Source: an uncultured Eubacteriales bacterium
GTDB lineage: Bacteria; Bacillota; Clostridia; Christensenellales; CAG-138
DNA length: 5,477 nt
Assembly: GCA_900542615.1 (NCBI GenBank)
Contig: UQOG01000126.1
Span: 1 to 5,477, forward strand
Direction of reading: 5' to 3'
Shown here: positions 1 to 4,967 of the stretch, piece by piece
Layout: each line of letters opens with the position of its first letter
How positions within the stretch are numbered: position 1 is the first letter of the stretch
Position numbers and translations under genes: made by a program
The notes under the pieces: model-generated
Seen by the model: the letters and a program-made list of their open reading frames with translations, nothing else
Databases searched by the model: none
Told to the model about the DNA's origin: nothing

Positions 1-77
1 GGGCCGTTGGCCCCGCCCCGGGAAAACGGCCGCCGCCCCCCCCGCAGGGCCCCGATCCCCCATACCGGCTATCCCGC
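1..77. repeat. GC-rich palindromic intergenic sequence, left edge
   Basis: No gene is visible here. The stretch is almost pure G/C. It holds a short perfect hairpin at 1-13 (GGGCC, loop GTT, GGCCC) and, read on the minus strand at 45-23, a core of GCG, a run of G, CGGCGGCCG and TTTT. The same core recurs at 5410-5430 on the plus strand with one G of indel and one substitution. It lies just past the terminator of the leftward glycosidase gene. I infer a dispersed intergenic repeat, but two copies are thin evidence, and simple GC-rich low complexity is the alternative. Confidence 0.4.
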
Positions 78-106
78 AAAAAAGGCGCCTATTTTTCAGG
101 CGCCTT
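78..106 (-). terminator. Intrinsic terminator of the GH2 gene, containing its stop codon
   Basis: Read on the minus strand, AAGGCGCCT (106-98) pairs perfectly with AGGCGCCTT (90-82) across the 7-nt loop GAAAAAT. Uninterrupted T residues follow down to 78. This is a textbook rho-independent terminator for leftward transcription. The TAG stop codon (91-89) spans the junction of loop and descending arm, so the ascending arm encodes the enzyme's last residues. On the plus strand the same stem has no T tract. Confidence 0.88.
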
Positions 107-1816
107 CAGGCTTTCTTCCAATCGTTGGTTGAGCGCCCGGGCTTCAGGAGGCAATTTGCACACCGCCCTATCATAGGTGAGGATGCCGTTCCGCTCCCCC
201 TCCACGTCGCTCAGCTGGGTGTATATGGCGGCGCTTAAGCCCTTTGCCACCGCCGGCAGGATCTGGCGCTCATATAGCTTTTTCCAGGCTTGGAACAGCT
301 CGTCCTGGGTTTTACAGGTCTTGTAGCAAAAGCTCTTGTTTGGCAGGCTGTGTTCTGGGATGGTCAGACCATAGCCTCCAAATTCGGTCAGGGCCACGGG
401 CCTTCCCTGGGGGTCTGGCCGGAACCGGTAAGGCCGGAAATAGGTGTGGATGCTTTTGACATCTCCCGCCCCCTGGTCATGCCAACCGCTGGCATGGTCG
501 ATCAGCCGGGTATCGTCCCATTCCCGGATTCGCTCCGCCATTTCCTTGGCGTCAAACTGGCCCCATCCTTCATTGAAGGGGACCCACATGGCGATGGATA
601 CGCAGTTGTACAGATTGGCGATCATTTCCCCCAGCTCCTGGATGAAGCCGTCCTTTTCGCCCTGGTCCTCCCGGCCAAAGGCAGCATAGTCCGTATCCGG
701 CCGATGTTTGTTGGTGATCAAGGGCGCCACCGTCACCTTGGAACGGTAGGGGCCGCCGCCGTTGGGCATATCCTGCCATACCAGCATCCCCAGCCGGTCG
801 CAATGGTAATACCAGCGCAGGGGCTCCACCTTCACATGCTTGCGCAGGGTGTTGAAGCCCAGCTCCTTCATGGCCTGGATGTCATAGACCATGGCTTCAT
901 CGCTGGGCGGGGTGTACAGGCCGTCCGGCCAATAGCCCTGATCCAGCACCCCATTGAAAAAGAAGGGTTCCCCGTTAAGGAACAAGCGGGGAATGCCTTT
1001 TTCATCCTTGCCCACGGAGAATTTCCGCATCCCGAAATAGCTTTGCACCAGGTCGTCCCCCATCTTGATGGTAAGGTTGTAAAGATGGGGCCGTTGGGGC
1101 GACCAGGGGGTAAACCCCTGCATACTCATGCGGAAGGGCTGGTTGCTCAGGCCGTGGCTCACCACGTCCCCCACCCGGGCGGTGCAGGGCAGCCCATCCT
1201 GCCGGGCGCAAACGGTGAGCTCCACGGCGCTTTCGTCATAGAGCGGATTGATGAACAGGCCGGTGATAAATTGCTTGGGTACGCTTTCCAGCCAAACTGT
1301 CTGCCAGATGCCGCTTTGGGCCGTATACCAAATGCCGCCGGGCTTGCTGCTCTGTTTGCCCCGGGCATAGGGGCCGCCCTCGGTATCGTCCTGCACCCGG
1401 ACGGTAAGCAGGTTTTCCTTTTGCAGGGCAGGGGTTATGTCCAGGGTAAAGGGGGTATACCCGCCCCCATGGCTTCCCAGCTCCCGGCCGTTTAGGAATA
1501 CCGTAGCCTGCTGGTCCACCCCGCCGAAATGCAGCAGCACCCGGCCCTGGTTAAAGCCCTCTGGCAATGCAAACTCCCGCCGGTACCACAGCCGCTCTCC
1601 CTTTTGGAGGGCGCGCCCCACCCCGGACAGGGGGCTTTCCGGGGAAAAGGGCACCAGGATCTCCCCTTCCATTTTCAGAGGCATATCCTCCCCCTTGGAA
1701 AAGGCATAGCGCCACCTGCCGTTCAGGCACAGGTAACTATCCCGCCGCAGCTGGGGCCGCGGGTATTCGGGCAAAATGGCTTCGGGATCCAACCGCTCCC
1801 CCCATATCGTCTTCAA
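89..1816 (-). CDS. Glycoside hydrolase family 2 enzyme (beta-galactosidase/beta-glucuronidase-like)
   Basis: This is a retaining glycosidase of family GH2, with no signal peptide and so probably cytoplasmic. It would release a beta-linked sugar from an imported oligosaccharide or glycoside; the exact sugar cannot be read from sequence. Numbered from the TTG at 1816 (575 aa), the order is a jelly-roll sugar-binding domain (about 20-180, entered through EYPRPQLRRDSY and containing NGRELGSHGGGYTPF), an Ig-like domain (about 180-270) and a TIM barrel (about 275-575). The acid/base is Glu416 in WVPFNEGWGQF, and the likely nucleophile is Glu478 in TEFGGYG. YTQLSDVEGERNG near the C-terminus is typical of a GH2 subgroup of uncertain specificity. 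The start was chosen because GGAGG (1829-1825) lies 8 nt upstream. The extra residues gained from TTG 1888 (599 aa) or ATG 1879 (596 aa) use AT-rich codons unlike the rest, lack a well-placed SD and cover a TATAAT. Length is normal for short GH2 enzymes, and the domains are intact. Confidence 0.93.
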   Translation of the reverse strand: MKTIWGERLDPEAILPEYPRPQLRRDSYLCLNGRWRYAFSKGEDMPLKMEGEILVPFSPESPLSGVGRALQKGERLWYRREFALPEGFNQGRVLLHFGGVDQQATVFLNGRELGSHGGGYTPFTLDITPALQKENLLTVRVQDDTEGGPYARGKQSSKPGGIWYTAQSGIWQTVWLESVPKQFITGLFINPLYDESAVELTVCARQDGLPCTARVGDVVSHGLSNQPFRMSMQGFTPWSPQRPHLYNLTIKMGDDLVQSYFGMRKFSVGKDEKGIPRLFLNGEPFFFNGVLDQGYWPDGLYTPPSDEAMVYDIQAMKELGFNTLRKHVKVEPLRWYYHCDRLGMLVWQDMPNGGGPYRSKVTVAPLITNKHRPDTDYAAFGREDQGEKDGFIQELGEMIANLYNCVSIAMWVPFNEGWGQFDAKEMAERIREWDDTRLIDHASGWHDQGAGDVKSIHTYFRPYRFRPDPQGRPVALTEFGGYGLTIPEHSLPNKSFCYKTCKTQDELFQAWKKLYERQILPAVAKGLSAAIYTQLSDVEGERNGILTYDRAVCKLPPEARALNQRLEESLKAPEK

Positions 1817-1867
1817 GGGCGTATCCTCCGGCAAATAGAATGGATGGGTACAATGGTCTCTAACAAA

Positions 1868-1896
1868 ATTATAGTACATATCGGGCAAAAAAAACA
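1868..1896 (-). promoter_or_regulatory. Possible sigma-A promoter of the GH2 gene
   Basis: On the minus strand a perfect TATAAT lies at 1873-1868. The hexamer 17 nt upstream (1896-1891) is TGTTTT, a poor -35. Transcription would begin near 1861, giving a leader of about 45 nt before the GGAGG and TTG start at 1816. If this promoter is real, the ATG at 1879 and TTG at 1888 cannot be translated from its transcript. The weak -35 keeps confidence low. Confidence 0.38.
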
Positions 1897-1917
1897 GGCC
1901 TCATCCACGGGCCCCAC

Positions 1918-1964
1918 AAAAAAAGCCGCCCAAAATGGACGGACATGGAGGCGGCAACGCCGCC
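1918..1964 (-). terminator. Terminator with competing upstream hairpin, after the small membrane protein gene
   Basis: Minus-strand RNA from 1964 contains three matching segments: GGCGGC (1964-1959), GCCGCC (1955-1950) and GGCGGC (1930-1925), then seven T (1924-1918). The middle segment can pair with the third across a 19-nt loop to make a terminator, or with the first across GTT to make a tight hairpin with no T tract. The two are mutually exclusive. The simplest reading is a terminator for the gene ending at 1972. A second eight-T run (1894-1887) follows a weak GGCC/GGCC stem and could act as a backup. Confidence 0.6.
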
Positions 1965-1971
1965 CCCTTTC

Positions 1972-2325
1972 TTATGCTTCGTTCTCCCGGTCATACCGGC
2001 GGCTAAAGATATGCCAGCGCCACTCGATGCATATAAGCACGGCCAGCGCCGCCAAAATCGCCCCATGTCCCCACATAGGCCGGAACCAAATGGTAACCGC
2101 GAAGGGCACCCCAAAGGCCGCCCAGCCCAGCAGCAGCGTCTGATGGTTGGTCAGGCCAAGGAAGGCGGATAGCTGGTTTCCCTTCCGCTCCCAGAAGATA
2201 TAGACAACAAGGATGACAACTACCAAAGCCAACAGCCAAAATGGGATCCGTTTGATGGCAAACATACATCCTAGGAGCATCCGCCACAAGCAATATAGCG
2301 CGATCCGCACCCATCGGTTTTGCAT
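1972..2325 (-). CDS. Small three-helix membrane protein of unknown function
   Basis: I do not recognise a family. The 117-residue product has a basic, aromatic N-terminus (MQNRWVRIALY), then hydrophobic segments at roughly 28-44 (FWLLALVVVILVVYIFW), 62-80 and 86-100. It ends in a charged tail, EWRWHIFSRRYDRENEA. Two or three membrane passes are likely; there is no cleavable signal peptide and no catalytic motif. The ATG at 2325 was chosen because AAAGGAGG (2345-2338) and a closer AGGG precede it. Extending to the ATG at 2385 adds an Arg-rich stretch and starts inside a strong hairpin, so it is disfavoured. A broken copy of its 3' end lies just upstream at 2413-2466. The near match of the C-terminal motif in both copies supports real coding in this frame. 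The leftward promoter at 2590-2618 could drive it. Confidence 0.72.
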   Translation of the reverse strand: MQNRWVRIALYCLWRMLLGCMFAIKRIPFWLLALVVVILVVYIFWERKGNQLSAFLGLTNHQTLLLGWAAFGVPFAVTIWFRPMWGHGAILAALAVLICIEWRWHIFSRRYDRENEA

Positions 2326-2337
2326 GGATACCCTGCG

Positions 2338-2345
2338 CCTCCTTT
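2338..2345 (-). promoter_or_regulatory. Shine-Dalgarno that decides the start of the small membrane protein
   Basis: AAAGGAGG on the minus strand lies 12 nt before the ATG at 2325, slightly far. A second purine patch, AGGG (2334-2331), sits 5 nt before it. No comparable site precedes the in-frame ATG at 2385, so translation most likely begins at 2325. Confidence 0.55.
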
Positions 2346-2358
2346 CTCTGCGCCATTT

Positions 2359-2387
2359 CCATGGGCCTGCGAAACAAAGGCCCATGG
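2359..2387. repeat. Perfect 10-bp inverted repeat between the gene remnant and its intact copy
   Basis: CCATGGGCCT (2359-2368) and AGGCCCATGG (2378-2387) are exact reverse complements separated by 9 nt, so either strand's RNA folds a very stable hairpin. No T tract follows in either direction, so it is not a standard terminator. It lies in the leader of the membrane protein gene and downstream of the remnant's stop codon. It may stabilise or process a leftward transcript, or be a decayed terminator of the broken copy. Confidence 0.6.
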
Positions 2388-2412
2388 GGGAACTGCAACG
2401 CCGCCCCCGCCT

Positions 2413-2472
2413 TTATACTTCGTCCTTCCTGGCATACCGGCGGCTAAAGATATGCCGGCGCCACTCCAGCTT
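2413..2472 (-). pseudogene. 3' remnant of a duplicated small membrane protein gene
   Basis: Read leftward to the TAA at 2415-2413, the frame gives KLEWRRHIFSRRYARKDEV, which matches the C-terminus EWRWHIFSRRYDRENEA of the intact gene at 1972. At DNA level 2413-2466 matches 1972-2025 at about 48 of 54 positions, including 24 identical bases (2433-2456 versus 1992-2015). The match resumes past the stop, with 14 identical bases at 2395-2408 and 1954-1967. Upstream of about 2470 the similarity ends abruptly in AT-rich sequence. The frame stays open to a stop at 2518-2520 but has no ATG and none of the hydrophobic segments. I read it as a tandem duplicate that lost its body. A very short translated tail peptide is not excluded but has no start signal. 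Confidence 0.65.
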
Positions 2473-2474
2473 TC

Positions 2475-2589
2475 TAAAAATTAGGTAGAAGTTGTTCCAT
2501 GTACCGTTTTGATCGAATTATTTTCCCACTATATTTATCTTTAGCAGAATAAAAATAAAGTTTATGTATCTCCTTCCGTTTGTAATTTT
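2475..2589. other. AT-rich gene-free patch
   Basis: This stretch is conspicuously A/T-rich, with runs such as AATAAAAATAAAG, while everything around it is strongly GC-rich. Neither strand has a convincing gene. On the minus strand a short frame follows the orphan ribosome binding site; on the plus strand a roughly 39-codon frame from ATG 2564 has no SD. Its left edge coincides with the point where similarity to the membrane protein gene stops. It is probably the remains of a different, lower-GC sequence, or a regulatory region preserved by a deletion. Confidence 0.5.
2570..2577 (-). promoter_or_regulatory. Orphan Shine-Dalgarno sequence without a start codon
   Basis: GGAAGGAG on the minus strand is a strong ribosome binding site, placed just downstream of the predicted leftward promoter's start. 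The next bases, ATACATAAAC, contain no ATG, GTG or TTG. The reading frame that follows (IHKLYFYSAKDKYSGK and on) runs about 30 codons to a TAG at about 2480. This looks like the surviving 5' end of a gene whose start codon and body were lost. Confidence 0.45.
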
Positions 2590-2618
2590 ATTTTATCATC
2601 CCATGTTATATCCGTCAA
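2590..2618 (-). promoter_or_regulatory. Leftward sigma-A promoter
   Basis: On the minus strand TTGACG (2618-2613) and TAAAAT (2595-2590) are separated by exactly 17 nt, each matching five of six consensus bases. Transcription would start near 2583. Downstream are the orphan ribosome binding site, the gene remnant and the intact membrane protein gene at 2325, which is the first complete gene it could drive. It is arranged back to back with the rightward trmK promoter; the two -35 boxes are 27 nt apart. Confidence 0.6.
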
Positions 2619-2645
2619 CGGCCCTGCCTGGTTTTCCCGATGTTC

Positions 2646-2675
2646 TTTACAAGTTCGCATCCTATCCTATACAAT
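2646..2675 (+). promoter_or_regulatory. Rightward sigma-A promoter of the trmK cluster
   Basis: TTTACA (2646-2651) is followed by TATACAAT (2668-2675). This gives either TATACA with a 16-nt spacer or TACAAT with an 18-nt spacer. The predicted start near 2682 leaves a leader of about 20 nt before trmK, whose AGGAGG (2695-2700) lies 4 nt from its ATG. No other promoter is evident before the three genes that follow. Confidence 0.5.
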
Positions 2676-2704
2676 AGAAGCTAGGCAGACAAACAGGAGG
2701 CCCT

Positions 2705-3472
2705 ATGTACGTTCATCTTCGGCCCCGGCTAAGCCGGGCTTTGGATATGCTGCGGGGGAGCCAGACCGTAGCGGATATCGGCAGCGACCACGGCCGGCTG
2801 GCGGTGGCCCTTTTGCAGCAGGGGGCGGCGGAGCGGGTCATCGCCTGCGACATCAGCGCCCCGTCCCTGGAAAAAGCCCGCGCCCTTTGCAGCCGGTGCG
2901 GCCTCGGCGGCCGCATGGACTTCCGGGTGGCGGACGGCTTAGGGGGATTGCAACCCGGCGAGGCGGACGCCCTGGTGATGGCGGGCATGGGGGGCCTGGT
3001 CATGGGCCGCATCCTGCAAGAGGGGGCGGCGGTTGCCGCCGCTGCCCGGCGCATCCTGTTGCAGCCCCAGGGGAATCTGCCGGAGCTCAGGGCGTTTCTA
3101 TACGAAAATGGCTATTGCGTACAGGATGAGGCCATCGTATTGGATAACGGCCGGTACTATCAGCTGATCCTGGCCGCAAAGGGCGTCCCCGCCCCCCTGC
3201 CCCCAGGCTGGCCCTCAGGCTATTGGGAGCTGGGGCCTGTGGCCTTTGCAAAGGGCGAGCCCCTGCTGCTGCCCCTTGCCAAAAAATACCGCGCCGGCCA
3301 TCAAAAGCGGCTGGACAAGGCCCTGAAAAAGGGCTATACCCCCCAGGCCCTGGTGGACGCCTGCCAGGCCCTGGATACCATCATCGAAAGACTGGAGGAG
3401 TCCCATGCAGCTATGTGCTTTTCTCGCCCAGATGGAGGCCATCGCCCCCCAGGCCCTGGCCATGGATTTTGA
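2705..3472 (+). CDS. trmK: tRNA (adenine22-N1)-methyltransferase TrmK
   Basis: TrmK is a cytoplasmic SAM-dependent enzyme that methylates N1 of adenine 22 in the tRNA D-loop region (B. subtilis YqfN; COG2384). The 255-residue product opens with a Rossmann SAM-binding loop, ADIGSDHGRL (23-32), then the acidic end of strand 2, ACDIS (47-51), VADGL (75-79) and the family motif MAGMGG (92-97). A C-terminal helical, Lys/Arg-rich region (about 190-235) matches the coiled-coil tail involved in tRNA binding. The ATG at 2705 has AGGAGG 4 nt upstream. The frame continues 68 nt beyond the start of the Nif3-like gene, so its last ~22 residues (from about HAAMCFSRPDGG) are Gly/Pro/Arg-rich, encoded in overlap and probably not conserved; B. 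subtilis TrmK is shorter. Adjacency to the Nif3-like gene is the usual Firmicutes arrangement. Confidence 0.94.
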   Translation: MYVHLRPRLSRALDMLRGSQTVADIGSDHGRLAVALLQQGAAERVIACDISAPSLEKARALCSRCGLGGRMDFRVADGLGGLQPGEADALVMAGMGGLVMGRILQEGAAVAAAARRILLQPQGNLPELRAFLYENGYCVQDEAIVLDNGRYYQLILAAKGVPAPLPPGWPSGYWELGPVAFAKGEPLLLPLAKKYRAGHQKRLDKALKKGYTPQALVDACQALDTIIERLEESHAAMCFSRPDGGHRPPGPGHGF

Positions 3473-4166
3473 CAACCCGGGACTGCTCATCGGCCCGGAA
3501 AAGCAGGAGATCCGCAAGGTATTGGTAGCCTTGGATTGCTCCATGGCCACCGCCCAAGAGGCGGTGGATTGGGGCGCGGACCTGCTGTTGACCCACCACC
3601 CGGTATTCTTCGGCGGGGTCAAGGCCATCCGGCCGGACCTGCCCGCCACTGCCGCGCCCTGGCTGCTGCTGCGGCACGGCATCGGCCTGTTTGCCGCCCA
3701 CACCAACCTGGATACCGCCCAGGGCGGCGTCAACGACTGCCTGGCCCAAGTCCTCGGCCTTACGGAAGTTTGCGCCCTGCCCCCGGAGAATATGGGCCGG
3801 ATGGGCAGCATACAGCCCTGCGCCTTGCGCAGCTTTGCCGGGCTGGTGCAGCAGCGGTTGGAAACCACCCTACGGGTCTGCGGGGACTGGGAGCGATCCA
3901 TAAGCCGGGTGGCCCTCCTGGGGGGCGCGGGGGGAGACGCCGTCTATGCCGCCAAGGAGGCCGGCGCGGATGTGCTGGTCACTGGGGAGATCAAGCATCA
4001 CCAGGCCCTGGAGGCCCAGGTGTTGGGAATCGCCGTGGTGGAGGCCGGGCATTATGAAACAGAACGGGTGGTCCTGGAACCGTTAATGAATCGTTTACAG
4101 GAAGCTGGAAATGATGTACAATATAAGTTGACTCGTTTGGAGGCGCCGTGCCTGCGGGGCATCTGA
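3405..4166 (+). CDS. Nif3-like dinuclear metal centre hexameric protein
   Basis: This is a member of the NIF3/YbgI/YqfO family, cytoplasmic toroidal hexamers that bind two metal ions per subunit. The biological function is unsettled; GTP cyclohydrolase-like annotations are weakly supported. The 253-residue product has all the metal-ligand motifs: THHP with His64/His65, HTNLD with Asp103, and GHYETE with His216 and Glu220, along with the family motif TGEIKHH (193-199). The N-terminus (APQALAMDFDNPGLLIG) fits the family's usual DNxGL start. At 253 residues it is the short form, like E. coli YbgI, lacking the CutA1/PII-like insert of B. subtilis YqfO. GGAGGAG (3394-3400) lies 4 nt before the ATG, inside trmK, so translation is probably coupled. 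The next gene follows after 35 nt. Confidence 0.95.
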   Translation: MQLCAFLAQMEAIAPQALAMDFDNPGLLIGPEKQEIRKVLVALDCSMATAQEAVDWGADLLLTHHPVFFGGVKAIRPDLPATAAPWLLLRHGIGLFAAHTNLDTAQGGVNDCLAQVLGLTEVCALPPENMGRMGSIQPCALRSFAGLVQQRLETTLRVCGDWERSISRVALLGGAGGDAVYAAKEAGADVLVTGEIKHHQALEAQVLGIAVVEAGHYETERVVLEPLMNRLQEAGNDVQYKLTRLEAPCLRGI

Positions 4167-4201
4167 CCCAGGCGCGATACAATATCATGGAGGTGACCAC
4201 T

Positions 4202-4930
4202 ATGGGCAAACTAGACGCACTTTGGGAATATCATCAGGCAGAGCGCCAGCTTGACGCGCTGGACGCAAAGCTGCGGTCCACCCCCGCGCGACAAAAGCTC
4301 AATAAGCTGCATGGCTTTTTAAGCGAACAGCAGGCACAAATCGCCAACCTGCAAAAACAGATGGAAGCCCGCAAAGGTACGCTTAACCGCCTTTCCGCCC
4401 AGTTTGGCGAGCTGGAGCACAAGTACGAGCTGGAGGTTTCCGAGTTCGATGCCATGGAAAACGATCCGGATTGCACCGCTGCGGAAATGACCGAATCCCG
4501 CAAATCCCTCGAGGATATCATGGAACAGCTCAGCGTGGCCAAACGGGATATCTACGATACCATTACCTGGATCGAAAAGGCCACCAAAGAATATAAAGAA
4601 ACCTTCTCCAAGGCGGGCAAGGCCAAAAAGGAATATGACGCCATGCGGGCCGCCTGCGAAAAGGAGATCGCTGCGGCGCAGCCTGAAATCAACGCGGCCA
4701 AGGCCGTGGTGGAGCAGCGCAAGGCCAAGGTGGATCCCGCCCTGCTCAAGCGTTACGCAGCCGTGAAAACCCACCACGCCGTTCCCATGGCCACCGTGGA
4801 AAACGCCCAGTGCAGCGGCTGCCGCATGAGCCTGCCTACGGTGGTGGTGCGCAAGGTCTCCAGCGGCGACGGCCTGGTGGAGTGCGAAAACTGCGGCCGG
4901 ATCCTCTACGTCCCCCAAGAGAAAAAATAA
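4202..4930 (+). CDS. Coiled-coil zinc-ribbon protein (COG1579 family)
   Basis: This 242-residue cytoplasmic protein belongs to the C4-type zinc-ribbon/COG1579 family. Residues about 5-175 form a long, highly charged antiparallel coiled coil (heptad-like runs around LHGFLSEQQAQIANLQKQ). The C-terminal end is a four-cysteine zinc ribbon: Cys204 and Cys207 in CSGC, and Cys228 and Cys231 in CENC, with GRILY after it. The family's role is not firmly known; the fold suggests nucleic-acid or protein binding. Start choice: GGAGGTG (4189-4195) is 6 nt before the ATG at 4202. The in-frame ATG at 4148 overlaps the end of the Nif3-like gene, adds 18 unlike residues and lacks an SD. Nif3-like plus COG1579 neighbours are common in Gram-positive genomes, and the gene is followed by rnpB only 37 nt later. 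Confidence 0.94.
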   Translation: MGKLDALWEYHQAERQLDALDAKLRSTPARQKLNKLHGFLSEQQAQIANLQKQMEARKGTLNRLSAQFGELEHKYELEVSEFDAMENDPDCTAAEMTESRKSLEDIMEQLSVAKRDIYDTITWIEKATKEYKETFSKAGKAKKEYDAMRAACEKEIAAAQPEINAAKAVVEQRKAKVDPALLKRYAAVKTHHAVPMATVENAQCSGCRMSLPTVVVRKVSSGDGLVECENCGRILYVPQEKK

Positions 4931-4939
4931 TTCGTTTGC

Positions 4940-4957
4940 AAAGGCATCTCGCCTTTT
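4940..4957 (+). terminator. Weak hairpin between the zinc-ribbon gene and rnpB
   Basis: AAAGGC (4940-4945) and GCCTTT (4951-4956) form a 6-bp stem with loop ATCTC, followed by only a short TTTTC. It could be a weak terminator or simply a spacer hairpin before the RNase P RNA. TTGCAA (4936-4941) with a poor -10 near 4958-4964 could instead be an rnpB promoter, but the match is weak. Read-through from the upstream genes with processing is equally possible. Confidence 0.3.
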
Positions 4958-4967
4958 CAATACCATC

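Noticed and set aside
290..1495. Long 401-codon plus-strand open frame inside the GH2 gene
   Set aside because: It is antisense to a well-supported enzyme with intact catalytic motifs. Its translation is His/Pro/Gly/Ala-rich with no domain, as expected from the complement of GC-rich coding DNA, and it has no good ribosome binding site.
2326..2385. N-terminal extension of the membrane protein to ATG 2385
   Set aside because: The start lies inside a stable hairpin, has no SD, and would add an Arg-rich stretch before the better supported ATG 2325.
2003..2398. 131-codon minus-strand frame overlapping the membrane protein gene
   Set aside because: It is in another frame from the hydrophobic protein and lacks a ribosome binding site. 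The broken copy preserves the other frame's C-terminus instead.
1992..2456. Two copies of a 24-base identical block considered as a CRISPR or att-site repeat
   Set aside because: There are only two copies, they lie in the coding tail of a duplicated gene, and similarity extends beyond the block. No integrase or cas gene is present, so gene duplication explains it.
2564..2680. Short plus-strand frame of about 39 codons from ATG 2564 (MYLLPFVILFYHPM...)
   Set aside because: It looks hydrophobic, but it has no Shine-Dalgarno sequence, arises from AT-rich DNA and overlaps both predicted promoters.
3536..4057. 173-codon plus-strand frame within the Nif3-like gene
   Set aside because: It is a Gly/Arg/Pro-rich shadow of the correct Nif3 frame, which carries every metal-binding motif.
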